A stretch of 64,000 bases of DNA from Vampirovibrionales bacterium (GCA_029866025.1 JARXAD010000012.1:62001-126000), one strand, 5' to 3'; positions 37,704 to 48,369 are shown, counted from the first letter of the stretch. Made by a program: numbers and translations. Notes: generated by a model from the sequence alone, not told the origin.

Positions 37704-38600
37704 ATGGGATATTTATTGATACCGATTATTATTTTTGTGTTGGTGGTGCTGTTTAAATCGCTGCGCATCATTCGTCAATCCACCGTGGGAGTGGTGGAGC
37801 GCTTGGGCCAATACTTGGCCACCCGCCCTGCAGGACTTACGTTGCTGATTCCTTTTATTGACGACATTCGCATTGTGGATATGCGGGAGCAAGTACTGCC
37901 CTTGCCCCAGCAACCGGTGATTACTCGCGATAACGTGACGATGAACATTGACGCCATTATTTACTTTCAGGTTACGGATCCTTTTCGCGCTACTTATGAG
38001 GTTGCTCAATTATTACTGGCCTTGGAAAAACTGGCCCTCACTACCATTCGCAACATTATTGGGGATATGAGCCTGGATGACACACTCACCAGCCGTGATG
38101 TGATTAACACCAAGCTAAAACATGTGCTGGATGAAGCCACCGGAAAGTGGGGTTTGCAGGTCAACCGGGTGGAATTAAAAGACATTAACCCTCCCCGCGA
38201 TATTGAAGAGGCCATGCAAAAACAAATGCGCGCCGAGCGGGAAAAACGCGCCACCATTTTAACCGCCGAAGGGGAAAAGCAGTCGGCTATTTTGCAAGCG
38301 GAAGGCGGCCGTGAGGCAGCCATTCGTGCCGCTGAGGGCCAAAAGCTGGCTGCTATTTTGCGCGCAGAAGGGGAGGCGGAAGCTTTACGCACCGTGAAGC
38401 AAGCCCAAGCCGATACCGAGCTAATTGTGCTGCAAGCCCTCAACAAAGCCGCCCCCACACCGGCGGTTATTCAGCTAAAATATTTAGAAGCCTTGGCCAA
38501 AGTGGCCGATGGGCAAGCCACCAAACTGGTGGTGCCGCTGGAATCCGCTGCTTTTATGGGGGCCTTGGCCAACGTAACCGAACGCTTTAAAACCCCTTAA
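37704..38600 (+). CDS. SPFH/stomatin-like (QmcA-type) protein
   Basis: N-terminal TM; VVERLGQYLATRPAGLTLLIPFID...; AEGEKQSAILQAEGGREAAIRAAEG. Confidence 0.93.
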   Translation: MGYLLIPIIIFVLVVLFKSLRIIRQSTVGVVERLGQYLATRPAGLTLLIPFIDDIRIVDMREQVLPLPQQPVITRDNVTMNIDAIIYFQVTDPFRATYEVAQLLLALEKLALTTIRNIIGDMSLDDTLTSRDVINTKLKHVLDEATGKWGLQVNRVELKDINPPRDIEEAMQKQMRAEREKRATILTAEGEKQSAILQAEGGREAAIRAAEGQKLAAILRAEGEAEALRTVKQAQADTELIVLQALNKAAPTPAVIQLKYLEALAKVADGQATKLVVPLESAAFMGALANVTERFKTP

Positions 38601-38620
38601 ATAATAAGGTACCTAACAAA

Positions 38621-38651
38621 AGCCCCCACGCCACGGTGTGGCGCAGGGGCT
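38621..38651. terminator. Bidirectional terminator between convergent genes
   Basis: AGCCCCCACGCCAC-GGT-GTGGCGCAGGGGCT followed by TTTTT. Confidence 0.75.
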
Positions 38652-38671
38652 AAGGTTTTTACAAGCAGGGT

Positions 38672-39370
38672 TTAGCGCTCATCTTTGTCAATTTTTCCGT
38701 TTTTGTTGGTATCAATACTATCAAACTGGGCAACTAACGTGGCCATATCGGTTGCTATTTTATCGTAAGTTTTACGGCCTTCATTTGTAAATTTACGACC
38801 CGCAACCTTTTGGTTCAACTCGTTTAATTTTTGTTGCGCCTGATCTTTAGTAAAACCGTAGTTTTTATCTGTATTTTCAACATGAACCTCTTTTACCTTT
38901 TTACCGCCAATGGCATTTTTATATAACACCGTAATGCCCGCCGCAGCACCTTTCATCGCATCAAACAAATCGAAATGCTTTAGCTGTGTTACTGAACCTA
39001 GGGCTGGTTTATCTTGCGGACCATAGGATTCTTGTTCATCTAATTCACCATCATTATTTTCATCAAATTTAGCAAAGTTTTGCTCTAAATTGGTAAAGTA
39101 GTCAATGGCTTCATTCGCCTGCTTACGGCCTTTTTCTGTCCAATTCTCCGAAATTAGTAACTCATTAATACGCGTCTTGTTGTTAGCAATTTCTGTCTTG
39201 CTTACTTTACCATTGCTATCACCGTAGGTTTGCCAGTTAGAGCTATCAAATTTGGAACCTGTTCCTTTAACATACAGTTGCTTAATTTTATTACCTTGCC
39301 CTAACAAATTAGACTTAATAGCCATACCTTCATCGGCCATACGGAAAAAACTGGTTGACACTTTAGACAT
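38672..39370 (-). CDS. EF-hand-like calcium-binding protein
   Basis: DENNDGELDEQE and DTNKNGKIDKDE loops; GGAG RBS before MSKVSTSFFRMADEG; ORF track start 39406. Confidence 0.75.
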   Translation of the reverse strand: MSKVSTSFFRMADEGMAIKSNLLGQGNKIKQLYVKGTGSKFDSSNWQTYGDSNGKVSKTEIANNKTRINELLISENWTEKGRKQANEAIDYFTNLEQNFAKFDENNDGELDEQESYGPQDKPALGSVTQLKHFDLFDAMKGAAAGITVLYKNAIGGKKVKEVHVENTDKNYGFTKDQAQQKLNELNQKVAGRKFTNEGRKTYDKIATDMATLVAQFDSIDTNKNGKIDKDER

Positions 39371-39761
39371 AGTCCACTCTCCTCTGTGTTGTTCGTAATG
39401 AGTCAATAAGAGATGGGCTTGTTGAACTCTCTACATTTAGTTGTGAACGCCGCAAACGTTCACTCCCTCTCTCGCAAAGCGCTATCTCTTGCAGGAAAGT
39501 CTCAACTCCCTGTGTTATAATAAAAACAATTAAAAAAGGGATATTGTTAATGTTTTCTTTCTTTTTCAGCATCGTTACAGTAATTTTATACAGTTGATTT
39601 CTGATCGATATCTTTTAAAGACTGTTAAGGCCCCCTATTAGCGTTCCAATGTTGTTAACAATTGCTTAACATTGGCAGCTCCTATCGGTGAAGCATCTAT
39701 TCCGAAAGCTACGGCAGGTTAGGCAAATAACAAATAACCTCTTAAAAAGGGGCGTTCGCCC

Positions 39762-41117
39762 CTAAAACGCGTAGTTCATCAGGCCTTGCAGGTGCTGCTG
39801 CATGGCGTCCGCCGTCAACGGTTCATCCACCTGCTGGCGCAAAAAGCCATTCAAGGCGTCCTGAATCCGAATAGCCATATCCACCTTGGGATTGGTGCCT
39901 TGCACATAGGCCCCAATGTTGATGAGATCCTCGTTTTTTCGATACGTTGCCATGGCATCTTTTAAAAACGATACCATTTGACGATGCTCTGGCGTGGTAA
40001 CCGCGTTAAACAACCGGCTTACGCTACGCAACACATCCACCGCCGGAAAATGATTTTGTTCTGCTAAATCTCGTGTTAGCAGGATATGACCATCCAGCAA
40101 GCCGCGCGTCATATCGGCCACCGGCTCGTTAAAATCATCGCCTTCCACCAGCACGGTGTATAAACCGGTAATGCTCCCGTTTTCACCGGTACCAGCGCGC
40201 TCCAGCAAACGGGGCATAAAGGCAAACACGCTGGGGGTGTACCCTTTCGTTGTGGGAGGCTCACCCACAGCTAGGCCAATTTCTCGTAACGCCATGGCCA
40301 CACGAGTCACGCTATCCATCATCAGCAGCACATCATGGCCCGCTTCTCTAAAGTATTCGGCAATACTGGTAGCTACCAAGGCAGCTTTAATCTTAATCAG
40401 CGCCGGTTGATCCGAGGTTGCCACAATCACCACGGATTTTTTGAGGCCCTCAGGCCCCAAGCTGTGATCGATAAATTCTTGCACTTCGCGGCCCCGTTCC
40501 CCAATGAGTGCAATGACGTTAATGTCCGCGGTGGTGTTGCGGGCAATCATACCCAAAGTGGTACTTTTACCCACTCCAGAACCGGCAAAAATACCCACCC
40601 GTTGCCCCTTGCCAATGGGAGTAAACGCATCGATGGATCGAACCCCCATATACAGAGGTTCTTTAATTTCGCGGCGTTTTAAGGGGTGCGGCGGGCGTGA
40701 TTCAATACGGTAGGCTTTATTTTTGGAAATTTCAAAACGATCATCAATGGGACGGCCCAAGCCGTCTAAGATTCGGCCTTTTAATTCCGGTCCCACACTC
40801 ACCTGAAATTTTGAGCCTGTATTCACCACACGACAACCCGGCGCCAAATGGGCCATATCGCCCAAAGGCATCAGCAGTAAACTGTTTTCTCTAAAACCCA
40901 CCACTTCAGCAGGCAAAATGGGTTCGTAAGGGTTATGCGTATGAATTTCGCACAAATCCCCCAAGCGAGCATTAAGGCCACGGGCTTGAATAATGAGCCC
41001 CACCACCTGATCCACACGCCCCACCGAACGGTTGGGCACCACACGATCTAAGGCCGAAGTCACTAAGGGATCCAGCGCTGTCTCATCGGGGGGTTCTAAA
41101 TCCAACACATGCGCCAT
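39762..41117 (-). CDS. fliI: Flagellum-specific ATPase FliI
   Basis: GIFAGSGVGKSTTLGMIARN, ALIGERGREVQEFI, LLMMDSVTRVAMALREIGLAVGEPPTTKGY. Confidence 0.98.
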   Translation of the reverse strand: MAHVLDLEPPDETALDPLVTSALDRVVPNRSVGRVDQVVGLIIQARGLNARLGDLCEIHTHNPYEPILPAEVVGFRENSLLLMPLGDMAHLAPGCRVVNTGSKFQVSVGPELKGRILDGLGRPIDDRFEISKNKAYRIESRPPHPLKRREIKEPLYMGVRSIDAFTPIGKGQRVGIFAGSGVGKSTTLGMIARNTTADINVIALIGERGREVQEFIDHSLGPEGLKKSVVIVATSDQPALIKIKAALVATSIAEYFREAGHDVLLMMDSVTRVAMALREIGLAVGEPPTTKGYTPSVFAFMPRLLERAGTGENGSITGLYTVLVEGDDFNEPVADMTRGLLDGHILLTRDLAEQNHFPAVDVLRSVSRLFNAVTTPEHRQMVSFLKDAMATYRKNEDLINIGAYVQGTNPKVDMAIRIQDALNGFLRQQVDEPLTADAMQQHLQGLMNYAF

Positions 41118-42508
41118 TAAAACTCATCCTCAAAGGGGCTTTTCACCACACCAAAAGACGGTTCTTCCACATCAAAGGAGGGGAACTCAAAGGGAAGTGC
41201 GTCCTGTCCGATGAAATCCACGGGTGATTCCATCGATACATCCATCGATACATCCGTGGGCACAGACGAAGGCATATCCATCCCTTCCATCAACGGATCG
41301 TTGAAGGGGTCTGGAATGGGATCAAATACCGGCTCAAACACGTCCAAGGAGGCTTTTTCTACCGCGGCAGGGAACGGTTGCTCCATCTCCCACGGATCGG
41401 GCACAAAAGCCTCGTGCGCAGCAGCGTCTTCACTGTTTTCAACAAGTCCCTGTGGGACCGTATGCTTAGAACTCTCCTCTTCCAGCCCCAGTGCCACGCT
41501 GCCCTCTGTGGTGGCGTGGTATTCGGGCAAAGCGTCCTTTTTTTGTGGCCCTAACGGAGAATACAAAATGGATTCCAACTGTTGCGACAAGGATTCCAGC
41601 TGCTCTTCTTCGTCTTCGGGGTTAATTTCATAGCTATCAATAGATTCCAACTCCAGAATGTCGGGGGTAATGGCGGCAATGTATTGATCAATTTGGGTAT
41701 CGGGCGACACATCCACCATGCCTTCATCGGCAATAATGTAAATTTCGTGGGCTGCCAAATGCGGATCCAATTCCAATTTAATGCGCTCAAAACCAGGAGC
41801 TGTTGCCTCGGGCGATACCAATTGCGCCAAGGTTTTAGAAAATTGCTGCAAGCGATGATACGATTCGGTACCCACCACCAAACGGTACCGGCTGCTCGTG
41901 TCCAACTGCTCCAACGCACTGTAATACCAATGCTGCCATTGCTCTAAGGTTAAGTGATCCAGCTGATGATGCACCACTCGCTCTACCAGAGCCTGCATAA
42001 TTTTACTGGCTTGGGGAGCAATGTTACCCAACACGGCTTTTTGGGCATCATAAGCGCGCACCAGTAATACATTGGCACTTAGTAACATGGCATGGGTATC
42101 GGTTTCTGACGCCTGAATACCATCATCGTAGCCCGCTTGATACCCAGCGGCATACCCTTGCTGACGCGCCTCTTCCAGAATGGCTTCTCGATTAGCTTGC
42201 CCCTCGGCTTCAATGGCACTGGCTTGCTCTTGTGCTTGCTGAAGCAAGGCACTCATTTGGCCTTCCGTCTGACGAAGCAATTCATCGACCTCAAGCTGAG
42301 CTTGCTTTAGTTTATCGGCTTTTAAGCGCTCCAGGGTAAGGCGGATTTGAGATTCGCGATCGGTGGCCCCTGAAATTTGAACGGCATCCCCCATTTCCAC
42401 CTGTTGGCCAATAATGCGTTTAATAATCAACGCCTTGTTGGGCCCTTGATTGGAGGGCGAGGACGACGAGGCGTTGGGTGGGCCAAACGACATAAGAGAA
42501 GATGTCAA
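41117..42508 (-). CDS. fliH: FliH-like flagellar assembly protein with long acidic C-terminal extension
   Basis: Overlaps fliI start; coiled-coil N-terminal half, FliH/V-ATPase-E-like core; ~180-aa acidic tail. Confidence 0.75.
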   Translation of the reverse strand: MTSSLMSFGPPNASSSSPSNQGPNKALIIKRIIGQQVEMGDAVQISGATDRESQIRLTLERLKADKLKQAQLEVDELLRQTEGQMSALLQQAQEQASAIEAEGQANREAILEEARQQGYAAGYQAGYDDGIQASETDTHAMLLSANVLLVRAYDAQKAVLGNIAPQASKIMQALVERVVHHQLDHLTLEQWQHWYYSALEQLDTSSRYRLVVGTESYHRLQQFSKTLAQLVSPEATAPGFERIKLELDPHLAAHEIYIIADEGMVDVSPDTQIDQYIAAITPDILELESIDSYEINPEDEEEQLESLSQQLESILYSPLGPQKKDALPEYHATTEGSVALGLEEESSKHTVPQGLVENSEDAAAHEAFVPDPWEMEQPFPAAVEKASLDVFEPVFDPIPDPFNDPLMEGMDMPSSVPTDVSMDVSMESPVDFIGQDALPFEFPSFDVEEPSFGVVKSPFEDEF

Positions 42509-42594
42509 CCTGTGCTTAAAATTTACTAAAAATCAATATCTACCGTTTGTGAAAAACCAATTCACCACTAGAAGAACCGCCGTTCGGCGGGGCG

Positions 42595-43623
42595 TTAGGA
42601 GACGAATTCGTCATCGGGGCCGCTACCGCGGGTGACGGTAATTTCGCCAGAGGATTCGAGGGCACGGATAATGCCCACCATGAAGCTTTGTTTTTCTTGC
42701 ACATCGCGGGCACGCACCGGGCCCATGTAATCCATGTCTTCTTGCATCATGGCGGCTGCACGTTCCGACATGTTGCGTAAGATTTTTTCTTTCACGTCGT
42801 CTTTCACGCCTTTAAGGGCCATGCCCAAATCTTTGCTCTCCACTTCGCGCAGCACGCGTTGAATGGAACGATCGTCGAGGTACACAATGTCTTCGAACAC
42901 GAACATGAGGTTGCGCACTTCTTCGCTCAGTTCCGGATCGTTGATCTCGAAGTAATCCAAAATGGATTTTTCTGTGGCGCGATCCGAACGGTTGAGGATC
43001 TCCGCCAAGGACACGGCACCACCGGCCAAGGTAAAGTCGGCCTGCATGAGGCTGGAGAATTTGCTTTCCAAAATACGTTCCACTTCGCGCAATACCTCGG
43101 GGTTGGTCCGATCCATTTTGGCAATGCGCTGAGCTACTTCCAACTGAGCTTCTGTGGGCAGGTTGCCCATAATACCGGCAGACACATCGGGGTTGAGATA
43201 GGCCAAAATGAGGGCAATCAACTGAGGATTTTCATTTTGAAACGACGTGGCTAATTGTTGAGGATCGGCGTTGTTAAAAAACTGAAACGGGTTGGTTTGC
43301 ATGGTAGAAACCAGGCGTTCCAACATGGCATTGGCTTCACTATCGCCGTAGGCCTCTTTTAACAAGGTTTTAGCGTAGTTTACCCCCCCCGTAGAAATAT
43401 AACCGGTGGCCTGAAAGATGGAATAAAATTCTTCCATAATGGCGTTAATCACTTCAGGCGATACTTTGTTCATTGCCGCAATTTCCATGGCAATGGCTTC
43501 TACTTCCCCTTCTTCTTGCACGTTTTTTAAAATAAGCGAGGCATTTTTAGGCCCCATGGCAATCAACAGTGCCGCCACTTTTTGTGACTTACTCATGAGG
43601 GCGGGGTTGGTGATTTCAGCCAT
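42595..43623 (-). CDS. fliG: Flagellar motor switch protein FliG
   Basis: KVAALLIAMGPKNASLILKNV...; FVFEDIVYLDDRSIQRVLREVESKDLGMALKG. Confidence 0.97.
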   Translation of the reverse strand: MAEITNPALMSKSQKVAALLIAMGPKNASLILKNVQEEGEVEAIAMEIAAMNKVSPEVINAIMEEFYSIFQATGYISTGGVNYAKTLLKEAYGDSEANAMLERLVSTMQTNPFQFFNNADPQQLATSFQNENPQLIALILAYLNPDVSAGIMGNLPTEAQLEVAQRIAKMDRTNPEVLREVERILESKFSSLMQADFTLAGGAVSLAEILNRSDRATEKSILDYFEINDPELSEEVRNLMFVFEDIVYLDDRSIQRVLREVESKDLGMALKGVKDDVKEKILRNMSERAAAMMQEDMDYMGPVRARDVQEKQSFMVGIIRALESSGEITVTRGSGPDDEFVS

Positions 43624-43726
43624 GCAGTGGGGGCTCTCTCTTTAAACAAGATCACGTATCGGTGTATTCGGTAATAATCATTCAACGTTAAGGCAACCAG
43701 CCAGTATCATCGGCCGCCTTTGGCGG

Positions 43727-45328
43727 CTAGAAGTCACGCATGTAGGCGACAAGGAGTCGGGCAGCTTCAGAAGGGTCGGTTTCGATGGCGGTCCCAATGG
43801 CATCCCGCATGGCTTCGGTTTCTGGGTCCATTTGGGCTTCAATAATGGGCATAGGGGGAGGGGGCGGTAAGGCGGCATCCTCAAACTGGGTAGGATCAAT
43901 AATCACGGGTTCAGGGATGTCCAGCTTTTGAGGCACATGAATAATTTGACCTTTGCTGGCAGGTGCTTTTACCAAGTTGTAGAACAAGAACAAAGCCACC
44001 AGTAACACCATGCTTACACCCAGCACGGTGGCCAGTTGCAACCAAAACGCTTGGGTTTGGGCTTCTTTCGCCGTTGCCGATAATTTTTCAGCATCGGCCC
44101 CCACCAACTGGGTAAATTGGAAGCCTTTAATATCAACCGAATCACCGCGAGACACATCAAGCCCCGCCGCATTGGCTACCAGTTCCTTAATCTCTTCGGT
44201 TTCTTGAGCCGTTAACACTTTGTTCATCACCACAGCAACGGTTAAGCGCTCAATTTGGCCCGGGGCATACACAATGGTTTTGTCTTCGCGTGAGACTTCG
44301 TAATTGGTGGTGGTTTTACCAAACTCATAATCACTGTTGTCTTTTTTATCGCCGTTGCTATCGGCACTGGCATACGAGGGCAAGTTATTGGTAGCACCGG
44401 CTTCGCCACCGGCACCGGGTTTTTTCTCCCCACTGTAGGTTTCACTTTGGTTTTGCTGGCTAACCGCCACACCCACAGGCTTGTTTTCATCCCCACCCGA
44501 AGGGATGACGCGATGGATCTTCGCTTCCTGCTGATCAAAATTAAGCATGGCAGCCACCGAAACCACCACGTTTTCTTTACCCACCACAGGAGATAACACA
44601 GCCAATACTTTTTTGGTGGTCTCGTCTTCAAATTCTTTTTTCTTCAGCTCGGCAGTGCTGACCATACTGCCCATACCACCGGGGCCCTCCAGTGAGTTTC
44701 CCGCATTATCGGCCACCGCCACACTTTCGGGGCTAAGGCCCGGAACCGCATGAGCCACCAAATGCTTGATGGTCTTAATTTGTTCTTCTCGTAAGCGTAA
44801 GCCAGGCTCGACGGTGAGCATGACAGAGGCCCGAGGTTTCTCATCGTTTTCTAAAAACAGATTTTTTTCCGGTTGAGACACAATCACTTGGGCATCTTTA
44901 ATACCGCGAATACTTTTAACAATGGTGATAATGGCATTGGTATTCAATGTTCGCAGCCATTCACGCTGTACATCTCCCGAAACTACGGGAGGAATTTGAC
45001 TGAGGCTTACGGGCTTTTCACCACTCAGTTCCGCCACGGTATCCAATACCAAACTGTTTTTACGGCTGGCCGGTACCAAAATAGTGGTGCCTCCATCCGC
45101 CAATTTAAAATCTTGCTTTTCTTCCCGCAATTTAGCAGCAATGGCGGCTGCATCGGTTAAGTTTAAGTCGGCATACAAAACATCGTAATCTTCTTGGGCT
45201 TGTTTAAAGACAAACACACCCACCAAAATAACGCCAATCAGCAAGGTACCCAAGGTAATTTTTTGGGCAAAGCTCAGCACTTCCCAGCGTTGGCCAAACT
45301 GCTCTAATACATCTTTTAGCTTATCCAT
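43727..45328 (-). CDS. fliF: Flagellar M-ring protein FliF
   Basis: VLYADLNLTDAAAIAAKLRE, RASVMLTVEPGLRLREEQIKTIKHLVAHAVPGLSPESVAVADNAG; ORF track start 45373. Confidence 0.97.
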   Translation of the reverse strand: MDKLKDVLEQFGQRWEVLSFAQKITLGTLLIGVILVGVFVFKQAQEDYDVLYADLNLTDAAAIAAKLREEKQDFKLADGGTTILVPASRKNSLVLDTVAELSGEKPVSLSQIPPVVSGDVQREWLRTLNTNAIITIVKSIRGIKDAQVIVSQPEKNLFLENDEKPRASVMLTVEPGLRLREEQIKTIKHLVAHAVPGLSPESVAVADNAGNSLEGPGGMGSMVSTAELKKKEFEDETTKKVLAVLSPVVGKENVVVSVAAMLNFDQQEAKIHRVIPSGGDENKPVGVAVSQQNQSETYSGEKKPGAGGEAGATNNLPSYASADSNGDKKDNSDYEFGKTTTNYEVSREDKTIVYAPGQIERLTVAVVMNKVLTAQETEEIKELVANAAGLDVSRGDSVDIKGFQFTQLVGADAEKLSATAKEAQTQAFWLQLATVLGVSMVLLVALFLFYNLVKAPASKGQIIHVPQKLDIPEPVIIDPTQFEDAALPPPPPMPIIEAQMDPETEAMRDAIGTAIETDPSEAARLLVAYMRDF

Positions 45329-45608
45329 CGGTGTGTTCCATAACCACGGTATCGAAACAAAGACCACTCTCATTGCGAGGCAAAAAGCATTTTAAAGGCC
45401 TCTTGCCGCCTGCCCATGCATCTGCATCCACTCAATACAGTATGAAGGGGCCTTGGAAGGTTGGAATCAAACGGATGGAGTATTTGCCTCAAGATTTCGC
45501 CTCCTCTTCCCCAGTGGTCAAACGTGGTCAAAAACAGCGCCTCAGCAAAACGCCACCCCCATAGCGGAGTGGCGCGTACTTTGATTGCACAGGTTCTGTT
45601 GACGTTCC

Positions 45609-46874
45609 CTATTCTACTGGCTCGGAGGGAGGTGCCGTAGCTTCAACTGCTTTCTTACTCACCCGTTTGGCTTTAGGCTTAGCCTCCACCGATGCTTCGG
45701 CAAGGGGCAAATCCAACGGATCAGCCGCCTCTTCGACGGATGTTTCCTGCTGCACCAGTTTTTTAGCGACCTTTTTAGCAGGTTTCTTAGCACCGTCTTC
45801 TGCAGCCACCGAAATTTCCACCGCTTTGGCTGCTGCCTGTGCCGCTGCCAACGATTCTTTCATGGATTCGGGCAAGTCTTCTCGACCTTCATTCCAGCGC
45901 CCCATGCTTTTGTTTTTACGAATCAGGCCAATGCCCACATGCACCCGCCACTCATCCATTTTTAGCTGCTTGGAAATGATTTTGTGGATACCAATAGGAG
46001 GAATGGGCAAATAGGGCTCGTACAAAGCTTCAACGGCCATTAATTGTTCAGGAGACACCGCCAGCTTACGCTTAGGGTAATCCAGTTTGGGCAGTTTCAT
46101 TTTTTGCCGAATGAGATTGATGGCAAAAAACACCACGCTGGGTTTCATGTCCAAGGCTTGCCCAATAATTTCATGCACATCGGGGTTGGGCAGAGGCAAC
46201 GCTTTGCGGTATAGCAATTCCACTTTCGCCACATCTTGCGGATTGACGAGCATATTTTTTTTGGGGCCACCACGGCCACCCCCACGAGGAGGACCACCGG
46301 GACGTCCACCCGGTCTACCGCCAAAGCCGCCGGGGCGTCCACCGCGAGGAGGACCGCCAAACCCGCCACGCTGGGGAGGGGCACCATAGCCACCACCCCG
46401 AGGGGCGCCGTAACCGCCGCCTTGTTGAGGGGGACGTCCGTACCCTTGCTGTTGAGGAGGAGCACCATACCCGCCGCCTTGTTGAGGGGGGCGTCCGTAC
46501 CCTTGCTGTTGAGGAGGAGCACCGTAACCGCCGCCTTGTTGAGGGGGCCGTCCGTACCCTTGCTGCTGGGGAGGACGACCATATCCGCCGCCTTGTTGAG
46601 GGGGGCGTCCGTACCCTTGCTGCTGGGGAGGGGCACCGTAACCGCCACCCTGCTGAGGAGGTTCATTCCGATCGCCATAAGCAGGCGGTTTTCCTACACC
46701 GGGCGAAGGCTTATCCTCTGGGGGTAAGGAAGGGATTTTGCCAAAGGATCCACCATCCGGGGCTGTGCCACCGCTAATCATGCCATCGGGATACAGGCAA
46801 TCGGGGCAAATGACCCGTTTTGGGTTCTTGGTTTCAAAAGGTTTGCTGCATTTGGCGCAATTACTTTGGTACAT
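45609..46874 (-). CDS. Zinc-ribbon / GYG-repeat / RGG-rich protein with duplicated C-terminal domain
   Basis: CAKC...CPDC; (PPQQGGGYG[AR]PPQQQGYGR)n; RGG-rich stretch; two related ~45-aa segments; AKKPAKKVAKKL tail. Confidence 0.8.
   Translation of the reverse strand: MYQSNCAKCSKPFETKNPKRVICPDCLYPDGMISGGTAPDGGSFGKIPSLPPEDKPSPGVGKPPAYGDRNEPPQQGGGYGAPPQQQGYGRPPQQGGGYGRPPQQQGYGRPPQQGGGYGAPPQQQGYGRPPQQGGGYGAPPQQQGYGRPPQQGGGYGAPRGGGYGAPPQRGGFGGPPRGGRPGGFGGRPGGRPGGPPRGGGRGGPKKNMLVNPQDVAKVELLYRKALPLPNPDVHEIIGQALDMKPSVVFFAINLIRQKMKLPKLDYPKRKLAVSPEQLMAVEALYEPYLPIPPIGIHKIISKQLKMDEWRVHVGIGLIRKNKSMGRWNEGREDLPESMKESLAAAQAAAKAVEISVAAEDGAKKPAKKVAKKLVQQETSVEEAADPLDLPLAEASVEAKPKAKRVSKKAVEATAPPSEPVE
46395..46668 (-). 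repeat. ~57-nt-period tandem repeat within CDS 45609-46874
   Basis: Repeated ccgccttgttgaggggg-cgtccgtacccttgctg-tgaggagga units. Confidence 0.9.
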
Positions 46875-47590
46875 CGTGGGTGTTCCCCCTCATCCTTTGT
46901 TCATTAAGCCCTGGGTTGTGGCTGTGGCTTTATAAAGCCATCCCGCGAGGCAAACAACGCACGTGGCGGCCAACAGGCTATCCAGGCTTTAAATACGTTA
47001 ATGGTGTGCAATGTGGCTTGAAGTAACAAAACTGGTAAACCTTTAACCCTCAAACGGCACCCTATGGCCGAAAAAATTGTTGAAAATCAATCGATTGGGA
47101 ACAATCACTATCTAAGTAATACGAGAACAGGACACCCTCTGTCCTTACAGTAAAATGATGAGCCACGGAGGGCCACCTAACGAGAATTCAAAAAAGGCTA
47201 CAAATCGTCGAGCAAGGGAATCTAATCAGCAAATCAATTCGATGATCCCAAATACTTACCCCAAGAGTGGAACCATGGGAGCCAGAACACGCAAGAATTG
47301 TATCATCATAATAACAGGGCTCATAACGGTCAATACCAAACCTACTTTGCCCATTGAGGATTGGCACTTCTTCCTGAGAATTCTATTGCCAGCATCCCTT
47401 TGCTAGCCCTACAAACCCCTTGATGAAGGTATCGGCACTTGCCCTTAGACTACGTAGCCCGAGCCGTTATAACATCCTCTGGATGAGTGAGAGACCTTTC
47501 ACCCCCTCCCATTGCCCACCACTAATACCGGCTGTGAGATAATCTAGCTTTCCGATCCAAAGCTTGTTTGTCAGGAAAATCATTCCCGCC

Positions 47591-48283
47591 ATGGGTGAGT
47601 CTCTTTTTAGCATTATTGGCCCCGTCATGGTGGGGCCCTCCAGCTCCCATACAGCGGGGGCCGTTCGATTGGGCTTGTTGGCCCGTGCCCTAGCCGGCAT
47701 TAGCGATGCTGCCATGCCCCAATCGGTAACCCTCTCTCTCTACAATTCCTTTGCCCACACGTATCGCGGCCATGGCACCGATAAAGGCTTACTGGGAGGC
47801 TTGTTGGGCATGGCGGTCAACGATGAGGGCATTCGTACCGCTGAAGAGAAAGCCAAGGCAGCAGGGCTGCATTACACTCTAACCCCCCGCTTTGAAGCCA
47901 ACACTCACCCTGAAAACACCGTGGTGTTTGACATCATTCGGTCCGATGGCAGCCCCATGCGTTTGGCGGGAAACTCCATTGGGGGTGGCCAAGTGGCTAT
48001 TACCCATTTGGACAGCTTTGACGTGAGCATTACTGGCGAAACACCAACGCTGGTGCTGGTTTACCCCGACAAACCCGGCATGATTTGGAAAGTAACAAAA
48101 GTCATCGCCGAAGTGGGCATTAACATTGCCACCTTGCAGTGTTCTCGCAACCGGCGTGGGCAAGATGCCACCATGGTCATCACCTTGGACGATCCCATTC
48201 CTGCCACGGCACTTCAGGGCTTGTATGATGTGATGGGTAAGGTTTCCCTCCTTCGCTGTTTGGATGCCCTGCCCATGGTGTAG
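47591..48283 (+). CDS. sdaAB: L-serine dehydratase beta subunit
   Basis: SLFSIIGPVMVGPSSSHTAGAVRLG; ACT-like C-terminus; ORF track start 47564. Confidence 0.94.
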   Translation: MGESLFSIIGPVMVGPSSSHTAGAVRLGLLARALAGISDAAMPQSVTLSLYNSFAHTYRGHGTDKGLLGGLLGMAVNDEGIRTAEEKAKAAGLHYTLTPRFEANTHPENTVVFDIIRSDGSPMRLAGNSIGGGQVAITHLDSFDVSITGETPTLVLVYPDKPGMIWKVTKVIAEVGINIATLQCSRNRRGQDATMVITLDDPIPATALQGLYDVMGKVSLLRCLDALPMV

Positions 48284-48369
48284 TCGCCATAGAAGTATCA
48301 AACCCAATTTTTTATTTAGACTTTCTAGACATTTTTAGCCTTATTTTCTCGACTTTTTGGACATTCCTC

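Noticed and set aside
46395-46668. CRISPR-like periodic repeat
   Set aside because: The 57-nt periodicity is in-frame protein-coding (PPQQGGGYG repeats), with no unique spacers.
47155-47406. 83-aa ORF in the intergenic region before sdaAB
   Set aside because: Atypical composition, no RBS, no recognisable domain.
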